Assembly: GCA_049515555.1 (NCBI GenBank)
Contig: JBEKTY010000032.1
Coordinates: 1-55,256 of the forward strand
Length of the DNA stretch: 55,256 nt
Source of the DNA: JBEKTY01 sp049515555
Lineage (GTDB): Bacteria; Planctomycetota; Planctomycetia; Pirellulales; Thermoguttaceae
Direction: 5' to 3'
Shown: in pieces, positions 41,847-48,997 of the stretch
How the letters are laid out: each line of letters opens with the position of its first letter
Position numbering within the stretch: position 1 is the first letter of the stretch
Program-made: the position numbers and the translations under genes
Notes under the pieces: model-generated
What the model was told of the DNA's origin: nothing
Database searches by the model: none
What the model saw: the letters and a program-made list of their open reading frames with translations, nothing else

Positions 41847-42617
41847 ATGACGCTTCGACTATTCGATCTGACGGGCCGGGTGGCCCTGGTCACCGGCGGC
41901 AGCAAGGGACTGGGCAAAGCCATGGCGGCGATCTTCGCCGAAGCGGGGGCGGCCGTGGTCATTTCCAGCCGCCACGAGCACGAGCTGCAGGCCGCCGCCG
42001 GCGAGATCCGCGCCGCCAGGGGGGCTCGCGTGGAATACGTTGTGGCCGATATGACCCGCCGCGACGACGTCCGCCGCCTGGCCGAAGCGGCCCTGGACAG
42101 GCTGGGCAAAGTCGATATCCTGGTAAACAACGCCGGGGCCAACCTGCCGCAGCCCATCGATCAGGTCCGCGACGAAGATTGGGATCGCCTGCTGGAATTG
42201 AACCTCACCAGTTGCATGAGCTTGACCCGCGCGGTGGTGCCGGGCATGAAGGAGCGGCGCTGGGGGCGGATCATCTACATCTCGTCGATTATGGGTTTGG
42301 CCAGCACGGCCGGCCGCAACGGCTATTCCGCCACCAAGTCGGCCCTGCTGGGACTGGCCCGCGCCAATGCCTTGGACCTGGGTGCCTTCAACATAACCGT
42401 GAACTGCCTCGCCCCGGGACCGTTCGCCACCGACCTGCCCATGTCGGTGCTCAGCGCCGAGCAGCAGGCGGCCTTGGCCGCACGCACCGCCCTGAACCGC
42501 TGGGCACGGCCCGAGGAACTGGCCGGCCCGGCTCTCCTGCTGGCCAGCGAGGCCGGCAGCTACATCACCGGCAGCGTGCTGGTCGTCGACGGCGGAGCGC
42601 TGGCCAAGGTATTTTAA
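41847..42617 (+). CDS. Short-chain dehydrogenase/reductase (SDR)
   Basis: Classical NAD(P)-dependent SDR of 256 residues. The cofactor motif is TGGSKGLG (16-23), NNAG is at 94-97, the catalytic Ser is in YISSIMG (about 146) and the Tyr-x-x-x-Lys pair is Tyr160/Lys164 (YSATK). The C-terminal GSYITGSVLVVDGGA is the normal cofactor-side motif. The combination is that of gluconate 5-dehydrogenase/3-ketoacyl-ACP-reductase-like proteins; in a sugar-catabolic setting a sugar-acid or polyol substrate is likely. The start follows AAAGAGAGAA. A hairpin element begins at its stop codon and ends just before the next gene. Confidence 0.92.
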   Translation: MTLRLFDLTGRVALVTGGSKGLGKAMAAIFAEAGAAVVISSRHEHELQAAAGEIRAARGARVEYVVADMTRRDDVRRLAEAALDRLGKVDILVNNAGANLPQPIDQVRDEDWDRLLELNLTSCMSLTRAVVPGMKERRWGRIIYISSIMGLASTAGRNGYSATKSALLGLARANALDLGAFNITVNCLAPGPFATDLPMSVLSAEQQAALAARTALNRWARPEELAGPALLLASEAGSYITGSVLVVDGGALAKVF

Positions 42618-42695
42618 TGTATCCGGCACACTCCGTGTGCCGTTGGCTTCAGTCTTTTTCAACGCGGACGGCACACGGAGTGTGCCTAATACATT
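42616..42695. repeat. GCACACTCCGTGTGC hairpin element filling the SDR-URO-D gap
   Basis: The outer arms AATGTAT and ATACATT and the inner arms GGCACACTCCGTGTGCCG and CGGCACACGGAGTGTGCC pair with two mismatches over 28 bases, with a loop of about 24 bases. It shares its core with 9111-9187. It overlaps the SDR stop codon and ends five bases before the next ATG, leaving no room for a normal ribosome site. Confidence 0.93.
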
Positions 42696-42700
42696 TTTCG

Positions 42701-43792
42701 ATGAACGCTTATCAACACCCTTTCGGCAACGATCCGGCCAAGGTGGCCGGCTACCGGGCGTTCTGGGAGCGGGCTCCGGCGGCGCGGCCCTTGGTCGGCT
42801 TCTCGATGAAGAGTTGGTTCCCCTTGCAGGAGTTCGCGGCCAGCGCGGCCTGGCAATCGCATGACGTGCTGACGCCCGACATGATCCAGCCGGAGGCCTT
42901 CCTCGACGACCAGGAGCGGCTGCTCGGCGAAGGCGAGCTGATCCAGGATGACATCCTGCGCGGGGCCTCGCCCTCGCAGGCCGTGCCCTGGCTCGACGGC
43001 ATGCTGGGAGCCACGCTTCGGATCCTGCCCGGCACCGTCCTGGGCGTCGAACGAACATTGCCTTGGGACGAGCTGGCCGAAGTCGAGCTCGACCCGCGGA
43101 GCCCCTGGCGGGCCAAGTATATCGACTTCATCCAGGCCCTGGTCCGCCGCTCGGCCGGACGCTACCCGGTGAGCCACGGAGCACTCATTGGCCCGGTGGA
43201 CATCGCCGCCTTGCTCCGCGGGCATACCCAGAGCGTGCTGGACCTGATGGAATCGCCCGACCAGATGCGCCGCCTGCTTGGGCGCTCGGGCGACATCTTC
43301 TGCCAGATCACCGAGGAGGCCTGGAAACACATCCCCCTCTGGCACGGCGGATATTTCGACGCCCAATATCAGCTCTGGTCGCCCGCCGCAATCGTCCGGC
43401 TCCAGGAAGACGCCTCGGGCGTGCTCTCTCCCCGGCTGTACCGGGAATTTCTCCAGGGGATTGATCGCCGCGTGGCCGGCCGGTTCCCAAGCGCCTTCAT
43501 GCACGTGCACAGCAACTCGATGTTCCTTTACGACCTGTTCCTGGAGGTCGAGGAGATCCGCTGTTTCCAGGTGAACTACGAGGTGGGCTCGGGCGGTCCG
43601 CCGATGGCCGGCATGATTCCGGCCTTCCGCAAGATCCAGAGCGCCGGCCGCCCGCTGCTGGTCCGCGGCTCCTTCACGCCCGACGAGCTGCGGCTCATGG
43701 TCGATTCCCTCGATCCCCGCGGGCTGTACCTATATATCATGGTCGCCTCGCCGGCCGAGGCGGCAGCCCTGCGCCCGCTGCTGGGAATGTAG
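42701..43792 (+). CDS. Uroporphyrinogen-decarboxylase-like (URO-D superfamily) protein
   Basis: A 363-residue TIM-barrel protein of the URO-D/cobalamin methyltransferase superfamily, of the type frequent in planctomycete catabolic loci. It has DPRSPWRAKYIDFIQALVRR, an ISRLG-like middle part (PVSHGALIGPVDIAALLRG), ITEEAWKHIPLWHGGYFD, and a C-terminal AFMHVHSNSMFLYDLFLEV where His residues could bind metal or substrate. It lacks the porphyrinogen-decarboxylase N-terminal Arg-rich substrate motif, so haem synthesis is unlikely; methyl transfer is possible for the superfamily. No Shine-Dalgarno sequence precedes ATG 42701 because a hairpin element abuts it, so translation may depend on coupling or on an unusual initiation. 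Confidence 0.75.
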   Translation: MNAYQHPFGNDPAKVAGYRAFWERAPAARPLVGFSMKSWFPLQEFAASAAWQSHDVLTPDMIQPEAFLDDQERLLGEGELIQDDILRGASPSQAVPWLDGMLGATLRILPGTVLGVERTLPWDELAEVELDPRSPWRAKYIDFIQALVRRSAGRYPVSHGALIGPVDIAALLRGHTQSVLDLMESPDQMRRLLGRSGDIFCQITEEAWKHIPLWHGGYFDAQYQLWSPAAIVRLQEDASGVLSPRLYREFLQGIDRRVAGRFPSAFMHVHSNSMFLYDLFLEVEEIRCFQVNYEVGSGGPPMAGMIPAFRKIQSAGRPLLVRGSFTPDELRLMVDSLDPRGLYLYIMVASPAEAAALRPLLGM

Positions 43793-43836
43793 GGGGCAAG
43801 GCGGTTTTCGGGAGTCTCGTAGGGTGGGCCGAGTCT

Positions 43837-43947
43837 TGTAGGGTGGGTCGAGCGCGAGCGAGCCCCACCACTTTCGACGGACGACGGGAGACGGACGACG
43901 GACTGGAGTGGTTCCGGTGGGGCTCGCTCGCGCTCGACCCACCCTAC
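43837..43947. repeat. Perfect 32-bp inverted repeat (GTGGGTCGAGCGCGAGCGAG family)
   Basis: Arms 43837-43868 and 43916-43947 are exact complements. The loop carries a GACGGACGACGG tandem motif (ACGGACGACGG twice). A shorter GTAGGGTGGG copy sits just to the left at about 43819. It lies upstream of the fucosidase promoter region. Confidence 0.95.
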
Positions 43948-43959
43948 TTTGCTGCGTAG

Positions 43960-43965
43960 TATAAT
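43960..43965 (+). promoter_or_regulatory. Candidate -10 element of the fucosidase gene
   Basis: TATAAT 74 bases before the fucosidase ATG. A matching -35 hexamer is not apparent because the hairpin arm occupies that position, so this is a weak call. Confidence 0.35.
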
Positions 43966-44038
43966 GTTGGCCGGCGGGATTGCCAGCCAGTTGGGCGATC
44001 CTTGCCGGACGAGAACCTACCACTACCGGAGAGATTCC

Positions 44039-45487
44039 ATGCGTGCCAACGTCTGCTGCCTGTGTGGCGTTATCCTGTGTGCGGCCGCGGCCCTGGCGGC
44101 CGAGGCACCGAAGCCTTACGGCCCGCTGCCCAGCCCGCGCCAGTTCGCCTGGCACGAGCTGGAGGTCTACGGCTTCCTGCACTTCGGCCCCAACACTTTT
44201 ACTGACAGGGAATGGGGCAACGGCGACGAGTCGGAGAAGCTGTTCAATCCCACCGATTTCGACGCGGAGCAGATCGCCCGCACGGCGGAGGCGGCGGGCA
44301 TGCGGGGCCTGGTGCTCACCTGCAAGCACCACGACGGCTTCTGCCTGTGGCCCAGCCGCTATACCGAGCACTCGGTGAAGAACAGTCTCTGGCGGGGCGG
44401 AAAAGGCGACGTGGTCCGCGAGATCTCGGCGGCCTGCCGCCGGCACGGCCTGCAATTCGGCACTTATCTGTCGCCCTGGGACCGCAACCACAAGGACTAC
44501 GGCCGGCCGGAATACCTGACGTACTACCGCAATCAGCTCCGCGAGCTGATGAGCAACTACGGGCCGATCTTCGAGGTGTGGTTCGACGGGGCCAACGGCG
44601 GCGACGGCTACTACGGCGGGGCCCGCACCAAGCGGGAGATCGACAACCGCACCTACTACGATTGGAACAACACCTGGCAGATCGTCCGCCAGTTGCAGCC
44701 CCAGGCTTGCATGTTCAGCGACGGCGGGCCGGACTGCCGCTGGGTGGGTAACGAGTCGGGCGTGGCCGGCGATACCTGCTGGGCCACGGTCAACCGCGCG
44801 GGCACGCTGCCCGGCCGGGCCGACGGCCGCGTGCTCAACGCCGGCCAGCGCGACGGCGCCGATTGGCTGCCGGCCGAAGTGGACGTGTCGATCCGGCCGG
44901 GCTGGTTCTATCATCCCTCCGAGGACAAGGCCGTCAAATCGCTGGCCCAACTGCTGAAGATCTATTACCAGTCGGTGGGCCGGGGCTGCAATCTGATCCT
45001 CAACGTGCCGCCCGACCGGCGTGGGCAGATTCACGAGTGCGACGCGAAGGTCCTGCGTGAGTGGCATCGGGTCCTGGCGGCCACCTTCGCTCGCGACCTG
45101 GCCCGCGGGGCCACGGCCACGGCCAGCAATACCCGCGGCCAGGATCCGCAGTTCGCCCCGGCCAATTGCGTAGACGGCGATCGCCAGACGTATTGGGCCA
45201 CCGACGACGGCGTGACCACCGCCGAGCTGGTGCTCGACCTGGGCCGGCCAGTCACCTTCGACGTAGTCCGCCTGCGCGAGTACCTGCCGCTGGGGCAGCG
45301 GGTGAACAGCGTCGCTCTGGACTCCTGGGACGGCCAGGCCTGGCAGGAGTTCGCCACGGCCACGAGCATCGGCAACCAGCGCCTGCTGCGCACCGCGGCG
45401 ATTACGAGTGCCAAAGTCAGACTGCGGATCACCGCTGCCGCGGCCTGCCCGGCGATCTCCGAGCTGGGGCTGTTTCGCTCGCCCTGA
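44039..45487 (+). CDS. Alpha-L-fucosidase (GH29) with C-terminal F5/8 type C (CBM32-like) domain
   Basis: Exported retaining enzyme that releases L-fucose. The start at 44039 has GGAG eight bases upstream and gives a signal peptide (VCCLCGVILCAAAALAAEA). The GH29 barrel opens with WHELEVYGFLHFGPNTF and contains LVLTCKHHDGFCLWPSRYT, TYLSPWDRN and the nucleophile region FEVWFDGANG (Asp about 183). The sequence GVAGDTCWATVNRAG and GRGCNLILNVPPDRRGQIHE completes the barrel. From about residue 350 a discoidin/CBM32-like beta domain follows (ATASNTRGQDPQFAPANCVDG, TYWATDDG, ELVLDLGRPVTFDVVRLRE). 482 residues, normal for this architecture. The neighbouring FucU and GHMP-kinase-like genes fit use of the released fucose. 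Confidence 0.92.
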   Translation: MRANVCCLCGVILCAAAALAAEAPKPYGPLPSPRQFAWHELEVYGFLHFGPNTFTDREWGNGDESEKLFNPTDFDAEQIARTAEAAGMRGLVLTCKHHDGFCLWPSRYTEHSVKNSLWRGGKGDVVREISAACRRHGLQFGTYLSPWDRNHKDYGRPEYLTYYRNQLRELMSNYGPIFEVWFDGANGGDGYYGGARTKREIDNRTYYDWNNTWQIVRQLQPQACMFSDGGPDCRWVGNESGVAGDTCWATVNRAGTLPGRADGRVLNAGQRDGADWLPAEVDVSIRPGWFYHPSEDKAVKSLAQLLKIYYQSVGRGCNLILNVPPDRRGQIHECDAKVLREWHRVLAATFARDLARGATATASNTRGQDPQFAPANCVDGDRQTYWATDDGVTTAELVLDLGRPVTFDVVRLREYLPLGQRVNSVALDSWDGQAWQEFATATSIGNQRLLRTAAITSAKVRLRITAAAACPAISELGLFRSP

Positions 45488-45544
45488 CGTGGCGGCGAAG
45501 TGACTGCTGTCGTATTCCTCACGCTCCGCGTGAGGTCTTGCTGA

Positions 45545-45590
45545 ATGATTGCCCTCACCCTAACCCTCTCCCGGAGGGAGAGGGGACCGG
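45545..45590. repeat. Copy of the CTCTCCCTCCGGGAGAGGG palindrome, preceded by a short CTCACGCTCCGCGTGAG hairpin
   Basis: Between the convergent fucosidase and fucU genes. The short hairpin at about 45518-45534 could serve as a terminator of the fucosidase gene. Confidence 0.85.
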
Positions 45591-45615
45591 ACGTCCAAGG
45601 TTTGCAAAGGCGCGG

Positions 45616-46005
45616 TTACGAGCTTTCCAGGACGATGTTCGCGTATTGGGTCGTGTCGCCGGTGCGAATCAAGCCGATGGCGTGGGGCACGCGCTTCTTG
45701 AACTCCACGTGCGGCTCGTAGAGCAGGTCGATCCCGTCGAGCGCCTCGGCGAAGGCGGAGCAGGCCGGGGCGGCGTTGTGTTTCAGGAACTCCTGGGCCA
45801 TCCAGGCCTTTCCGATTTGGAAGTTCCCGCGGACGGCCCGCAGCACGTCCAGCACGGTGGGCACGTCGTCCACCAGCGAGATGTCCACGGTCTCGATCAT
45901 CGGCCAGAAGGGGAAGCCGCGGTCGGCGATGACCAGCGTGTTGGTGTGCCGCACGCGGCTGAGGAGCGAGTTGATTTGCGGATTGAGAATGCCTGTCTTG
46001 AGCAT
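45616..46005 (-). CDS. fucU-like: RbsD/FucU family sugar mutarotase
   Basis: Interconverts anomers of L-fucose or D-ribose. The 129-residue frame from ATG 46005 starts MLKTGILNPQINSLLSRVRH and continues NTLVIADRGFPFWP, both near-invariant in the family (catalytic His in the VRHTN segment, Asp in ADRGFP). The middle has VDISLVDDVPTVLDVLRAV, and the end YANIVLESS. The in-frame ATG at 46116 would prepend residues encoded by a palindrome. The ribosome site of 46005 is weak and the upstream bases are AAATCCCTA-type repeats. With the fucosidase next to it, L-fucose is the more likely substrate. Confidence 0.93.
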   Translation of the reverse strand: MLKTGILNPQINSLLSRVRHTNTLVIADRGFPFWPMIETVDISLVDDVPTVLDVLRAVRGNFQIGKAWMAQEFLKHNAAPACSAFAEALDGIDLLYEPHVEFKKRVPHAIGLIRTGDTTQYANIVLESS

Positions 46006-46051
46006 GGGGATGTAGGGATTTAGGGATTTTGGTTGTGGAATGGACTTTCGC

Positions 46052-46185
46052 AAACTCGTCCCCTCTCCCTGTGGGAGAGGGGCAGGGGGTGAGGGCACGG
46101 CGGGCCGCAATCGCAAATAATGACCGCTTTCTCGCTGCCTGCCCTCACCCTAACCCTCTCCCGGAGGGAGAGGGGACCGCGGGCC
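46052..46185. repeat. Two inverted copies of the CTCTCCCTCCGGGAGAGGG palindrome
   Basis: Copies at about 46060-46100 (with a GTG variant at the centre) and 46143-46180, facing each other, between the fucU-like and GHMP-like genes. Confidence 0.9.
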
Positions 46186-46190
46186 GGCGT

Positions 46191-46985
46191 TCACGTTCCG
46201 GCCCGGCGAACGTTGATCTTTAGCGCGCCCGGCACGGGCTGGGTGGCAACCACGAACAGATAGCCGCCGCCGCAACCGGAATACATCGCGCCGCAGTACC
46301 GCGACTGGTAATAGGCCAGAATGCCTTTCAGGTCGGTGGTTACGGCGGGGTGCCGCACGGTTTGTGGGAGGATGGCTTCCCAGCACTGCATGCAGGCATT
46401 CATCGAGGCCCCCAGGGCCTGGGCGTCGCGCGCCACGATGGCGTCGAAACACTGTTTGCCCGTGGCGCCCAGCCGGCCGATCCAGGCCGGGTCGAGGTTC
46501 TTGACGCCCAGCGGGTTGTAGCCGTCGGGCCGGGGGGCCACCGGCAGCAGGTAAATTACCTCTTCCAGCCAGAGAGCCACGCGCGGATCGTTGTTGGACT
46601 CGACGTGGCGGGGAAAGATCCCGTGGTCGTGCGTGAAGTCGTAGTCCAGGCGGTTCACGCCGGGATACACCAGGCCGATCATATCTTGCGAGCCGGAGGG
46701 CTCGCTCTTGCCACGATTCTCCCGGGCATAGAGCTCGCGAACCAACTCGGCGGGGTCGCGATTGGGGAGCCGGCCGTTCCAAAGCCGCAGCGCCACGTTG
46801 CGCGTGCCGGTGGCCATGCCCGAACGCTCCATGAAGCGGCACACAGGCTCCAGGCCCACGACCACCATCGAGCCGGGCGGGTGGGGATCGAGCCGCGAAA
46901 CGAAGGGCTGGTCGATCCATCCGCCGGCAAAGGCCATGCGGTAGGGGATGGCCCCGATGACGTCGGTCAGAGTGGCGGCGGGCAT
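46191..46985 (-). CDS. GHMP-kinase-superfamily-like protein (possible fucokinase-type)
   Basis: A 264-residue cytoplasmic protein. It opens IPYRMAFAGGWIDQPFVSRL, the GHMP motif 1 (sugar-binding RxxxxGxxxDxP). GSQDMIGLVYPGVNRLDYD resembles the GKQDQYA...GG motif of heptose and fuco-type kinases, and YSGCGGGYLFVVATQ is the glycine-rich motif 3. The usual motif 2 P-loop (GLGSS) is not clearly present; GMATGTRNVALRLW occupies its position, so ATP binding may be atypical. Start at 46985. From context (fucosidase, FucU) a role in fucose phosphorylation is a reasonable inference but not shown by sequence. Confidence 0.65.
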   Translation of the reverse strand: MPAATLTDVIGAIPYRMAFAGGWIDQPFVSRLDPHPPGSMVVVGLEPVCRFMERSGMATGTRNVALRLWNGRLPNRDPAELVRELYARENRGKSEPSGSQDMIGLVYPGVNRLDYDFTHDHGIFPRHVESNNDPRVALWLEEVIYLLPVAPRPDGYNPLGVKNLDPAWIGRLGATGKQCFDAIVARDAQALGASMNACMQCWEAILPQTVRHPAVTTDLKGILAYYQSRYCGAMYSGCGGGYLFVVATQPVPGALKINVRRAGT

Positions 46986-47178
46986 TATCGTGGCCAGTGG
47001 CTAGTGGCTAGTGGCTAGTGGCTGGAACAAGGTGTGAGCTATGAGCTATGAGTTATGAGCTTTGAGCTTTGGGCGATGAGCTTTGGGCGGGTGACTGCTT
47101 ACGGCTCATTGCTCACGGCTCACGGCTCACTGCTTCCCTAAATCCCCAAATCCCTAAATCCCCAAATCCCCAAATCCC
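46986..47178. repeat. Short tandem heptamer-type repeat tracts (CTAGTGG, GAGCTAT/GAGCTTT, CGGCTCA, CCCTAAAT/CCCCAAAT)
   Basis: About 190 bases in which four different short units are each repeated several times: AGTGGCT x4, GAGCTAT/GAGCTTT variants, CTCACGG variants, and AAATCCCC/AAATCCCT variants at 47137-47178. The last unit also occurs inverted at about 46011-46030 (AGGGATTTAGGGATTTT). Degenerate heptamer tracts of this type are known as STRR in cyanobacteria. Confidence 0.9.
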
Positions 47179-48222
47179 TCAGATCGTGTCATGCACCGTG
47201 CGGCGGCCGGCCTTGCGATCCGCGTATTGCTCGGCGATCCAGGCGTAGGTCTTGGCCAGTCCGGTGCGGAAGGGCGTGGTGGGCTCCCAGCCCAAGATGC
47301 GCTTGATCATGCTGTTGTCGCTGTTGCGGCCGGCCACGCCCCGCGGGGCGTTCGGGTCGTAGCTGCGGCGGAGCTTCACCCCGCCGATCTCCTCGGCCAG
47401 GCTCACCAGGTCGTTGACGGCGATCAGCTCGCTGGAGCCCAAGTTGATGGGCTGGGCGATCAGCTTGTCGCAGTGCGTGATGCGGTCGATGCCCTCGGTG
47501 CAGTCGTCGATGTACATGAAGCTGCGGGTTTGGGTACCGTCGCCCCAGATCTCAATGCCGTCGGTGTTGTTGTGCTTGGCCTCGATGACCTTGCGGCAGA
47601 TGGCGGCGGGGGCCTTCTCGCGGCCGCCGTCCCAGGTGCCGTGCGGACCGTAGACGTTGTGGAAGCGGGCAATGAAGGTCTGCATCCTCCGCTCGGCCCA
47701 GTATTCCTGGCAGAACATCTCCGACATCAGCTTCTCCCAGCCGTAGCCGCGCTCGGCCATGGCCGGGTAGGCGTCGGTCTCGCGCAATGCGCGGCAGTGG
47801 GGGTCCTTCTGCAACTCGGTATTGTAGGCACAGGCCGACGAGGAGTAGAAGTAGCGCCGGGCGCCGGCCCGGTAGGCGGCCTCGATCATGTGCGTGTTGA
47901 TGAGGATGCTCCGCAGGCACTGGATGCGGAAGCGCTCGATGAAGCCCATGCCCCCCATGTCGGCCGCCAGGTTGTAGACTTCCACGGCCCCCGCGCAGGC
48001 CTGCTGACAGGCGGCCTCATGGCTCACGTCGAGGCACAGGCTCTCCACGCCGGGCACGAGCTGGTACCAGTCTGGGAGCGGCTTCTTGTCGACCGCCCGG
48101 ATCCGCGTGAAGCCGCGGTCGTGGAAGTAGCGGGTCAGCGACCCGGCGATGAATCCGCCGGCGCCGGTGATTACGATCAGGTCGTCCTGCTTGCAATCGG
48201 AAAAGGTCTTCAGTTGGGTCAT
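47179..48222 (-). CDS. gme-like: GDP-mannose 3,5-epimerase-like NAD-dependent epimerase
   Basis: Extended SDR resembling plant GDP-D-mannose 3,5-epimerase, which makes GDP-L-galactose. From ATG 48222 (AAAGGA upstream) it is 347 residues. NAD-binding motif GAGGFIAGSL (20-29); then EVYNLAADMGGMGFIERFR and RRYFYSSSACAYNTE; Tyr-x-x-x-Lys is YGWEK. The stretch RFHNVYGPHGTWDGGREKAP and EIWGDGTQTRSFMYIDDCTEGI is characteristic of GME, as are the C-terminal VRGVAGRNSDNS and ILGWEP. The ATG at 48384 is rejected since the extra residues lack family character. In this setting it could supply an L-galactose- or L-gulose-type donor for surface glycans; related gmd is at 37466. Confidence 0.85.
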   Translation of the reverse strand: MTQLKTFSDCKQDDLIVITGAGGFIAGSLTRYFHDRGFTRIRAVDKKPLPDWYQLVPGVESLCLDVSHEAACQQACAGAVEVYNLAADMGGMGFIERFRIQCLRSILINTHMIEAAYRAGARRYFYSSSACAYNTELQKDPHCRALRETDAYPAMAERGYGWEKLMSEMFCQEYWAERRMQTFIARFHNVYGPHGTWDGGREKAPAAICRKVIEAKHNNTDGIEIWGDGTQTRSFMYIDDCTEGIDRITHCDKLIAQPINLGSSELIAVNDLVSLAEEIGGVKLRRSYDPNAPRGVAGRNSDNSMIKRILGWEPTTPFRTGLAKTYAWIAEQYADRKAGRRTVHDTI

Positions 48223-48487
48223 CGTTCGTCCTTTGGGAGGAAAATATCTGGTCGGAGACGGGGGCGGGTGTTCGTGTTCCGCCTTCCATCCCCGGCGGTA
48301 ATTGTACACCAAGTCCGAGCATCCGAGAAAGAGGCGTGAAGGGGCGCGATTGCGCGATTGCCGGCAACTTGACATACCCTGCAAGTGTTGGCAAACTGGG
48401 GCTGGGGCGGTCGCCCCGCCTGTCTATTACAAGAGGCGACGGGCCGTCTGGGCTTTGGGGCTGGTCTTTCCCGGTGGCTGCGGGTTC

Positions 48488-48640
48488 ATGACGCACAACG
48501 GCAACACGAGCGACTGTCGCGGCTCCGCGGCTTCCGGGGCGACCTTGTCCGGCTTGCTGGAGCGGGTGAAAGCCCGGGACCCGGAGGCGTGGCGTCGGCT
48601 GGCCGACCTGTATACGCCGCTGGTCTACCATTGGTGCCGG
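48488..48640 (+). pseudogene. Truncated ECF sigma factor, N-terminal fragment
   Basis: MTHNGNTSDC starts a frame whose LLERVKARDPEAWRRLADLY and PLVYHWCR are the region-2 opening of planctomycete ECF sigma factors, which commonly precede receptor kinase genes. The match ends at WCR (about 48640). The frame continues only by reading the reverse strand of a kinase fragment, so the sigma gene is truncated to about 50 codons. Confidence 0.75.
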
Positions 48641-48915
48641 TGCTGGGCCTTCAGCACTACGCCCATCCCGCCTTCGCCCAGCTTGTCCAGCACCACGTAC
48701 TGGCCGAAGACCAGCCCCTTGGTCTTGCCCTGGTAGACGGCCTGGGCCTGGTACTCGGTCAGCGTGCCCTGCTGCACGAGGACCCGGGCGAGCTGCTGGA
48801 CATCCTTGGGCCGCTCTCGGGGGGGCAACTGCTCATGGAAAGAGTCGATCTCCTGGGCCGACATCAGCCCGCTTTGGGGCAGCCGCTCGACGAATTGCTC
48901 GACGGAGGTCGACAT
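48625..48915 (-). pseudogene. Truncated serine/threonine kinase, 5' fragment duplicated from the downstream-facing receptor kinase
   Basis: Residues 1-93 (MSTSVEQFVERLPQSGLMSA onward to GEGGMGVVLKAQHR) match the first 93 residues of the full kinase (start 52462) with about nine changes. Similarity extends through the 5' UTR to about 48962 and then stops. The frame ends at a chimeric junction with the sigma fragment. It stops before the catalytic Lys, so cannot be active. Confidence 0.85.
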
Positions 48916-48997
48916 ATCGTCTTCTTGCCGGCGGATAAGGCTCTTTTCCGCCAAGTTTCCATTGGTGAGGATTGGTGTTCCTCTTGCTCGCTCGCTG

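Noticed and set aside
42701..43792. Haem-biosynthetic hemE
   Set aside because: Sequence is from the divergent URO-D superfamily, lacks the N-terminal Arg-rich substrate motif and is not near haem genes.
46986..47178. CRISPR or origin-type iterons
   Set aside because: Four different heptamer-like units, no spacers, no replication gene; better described as short tandem repeats.
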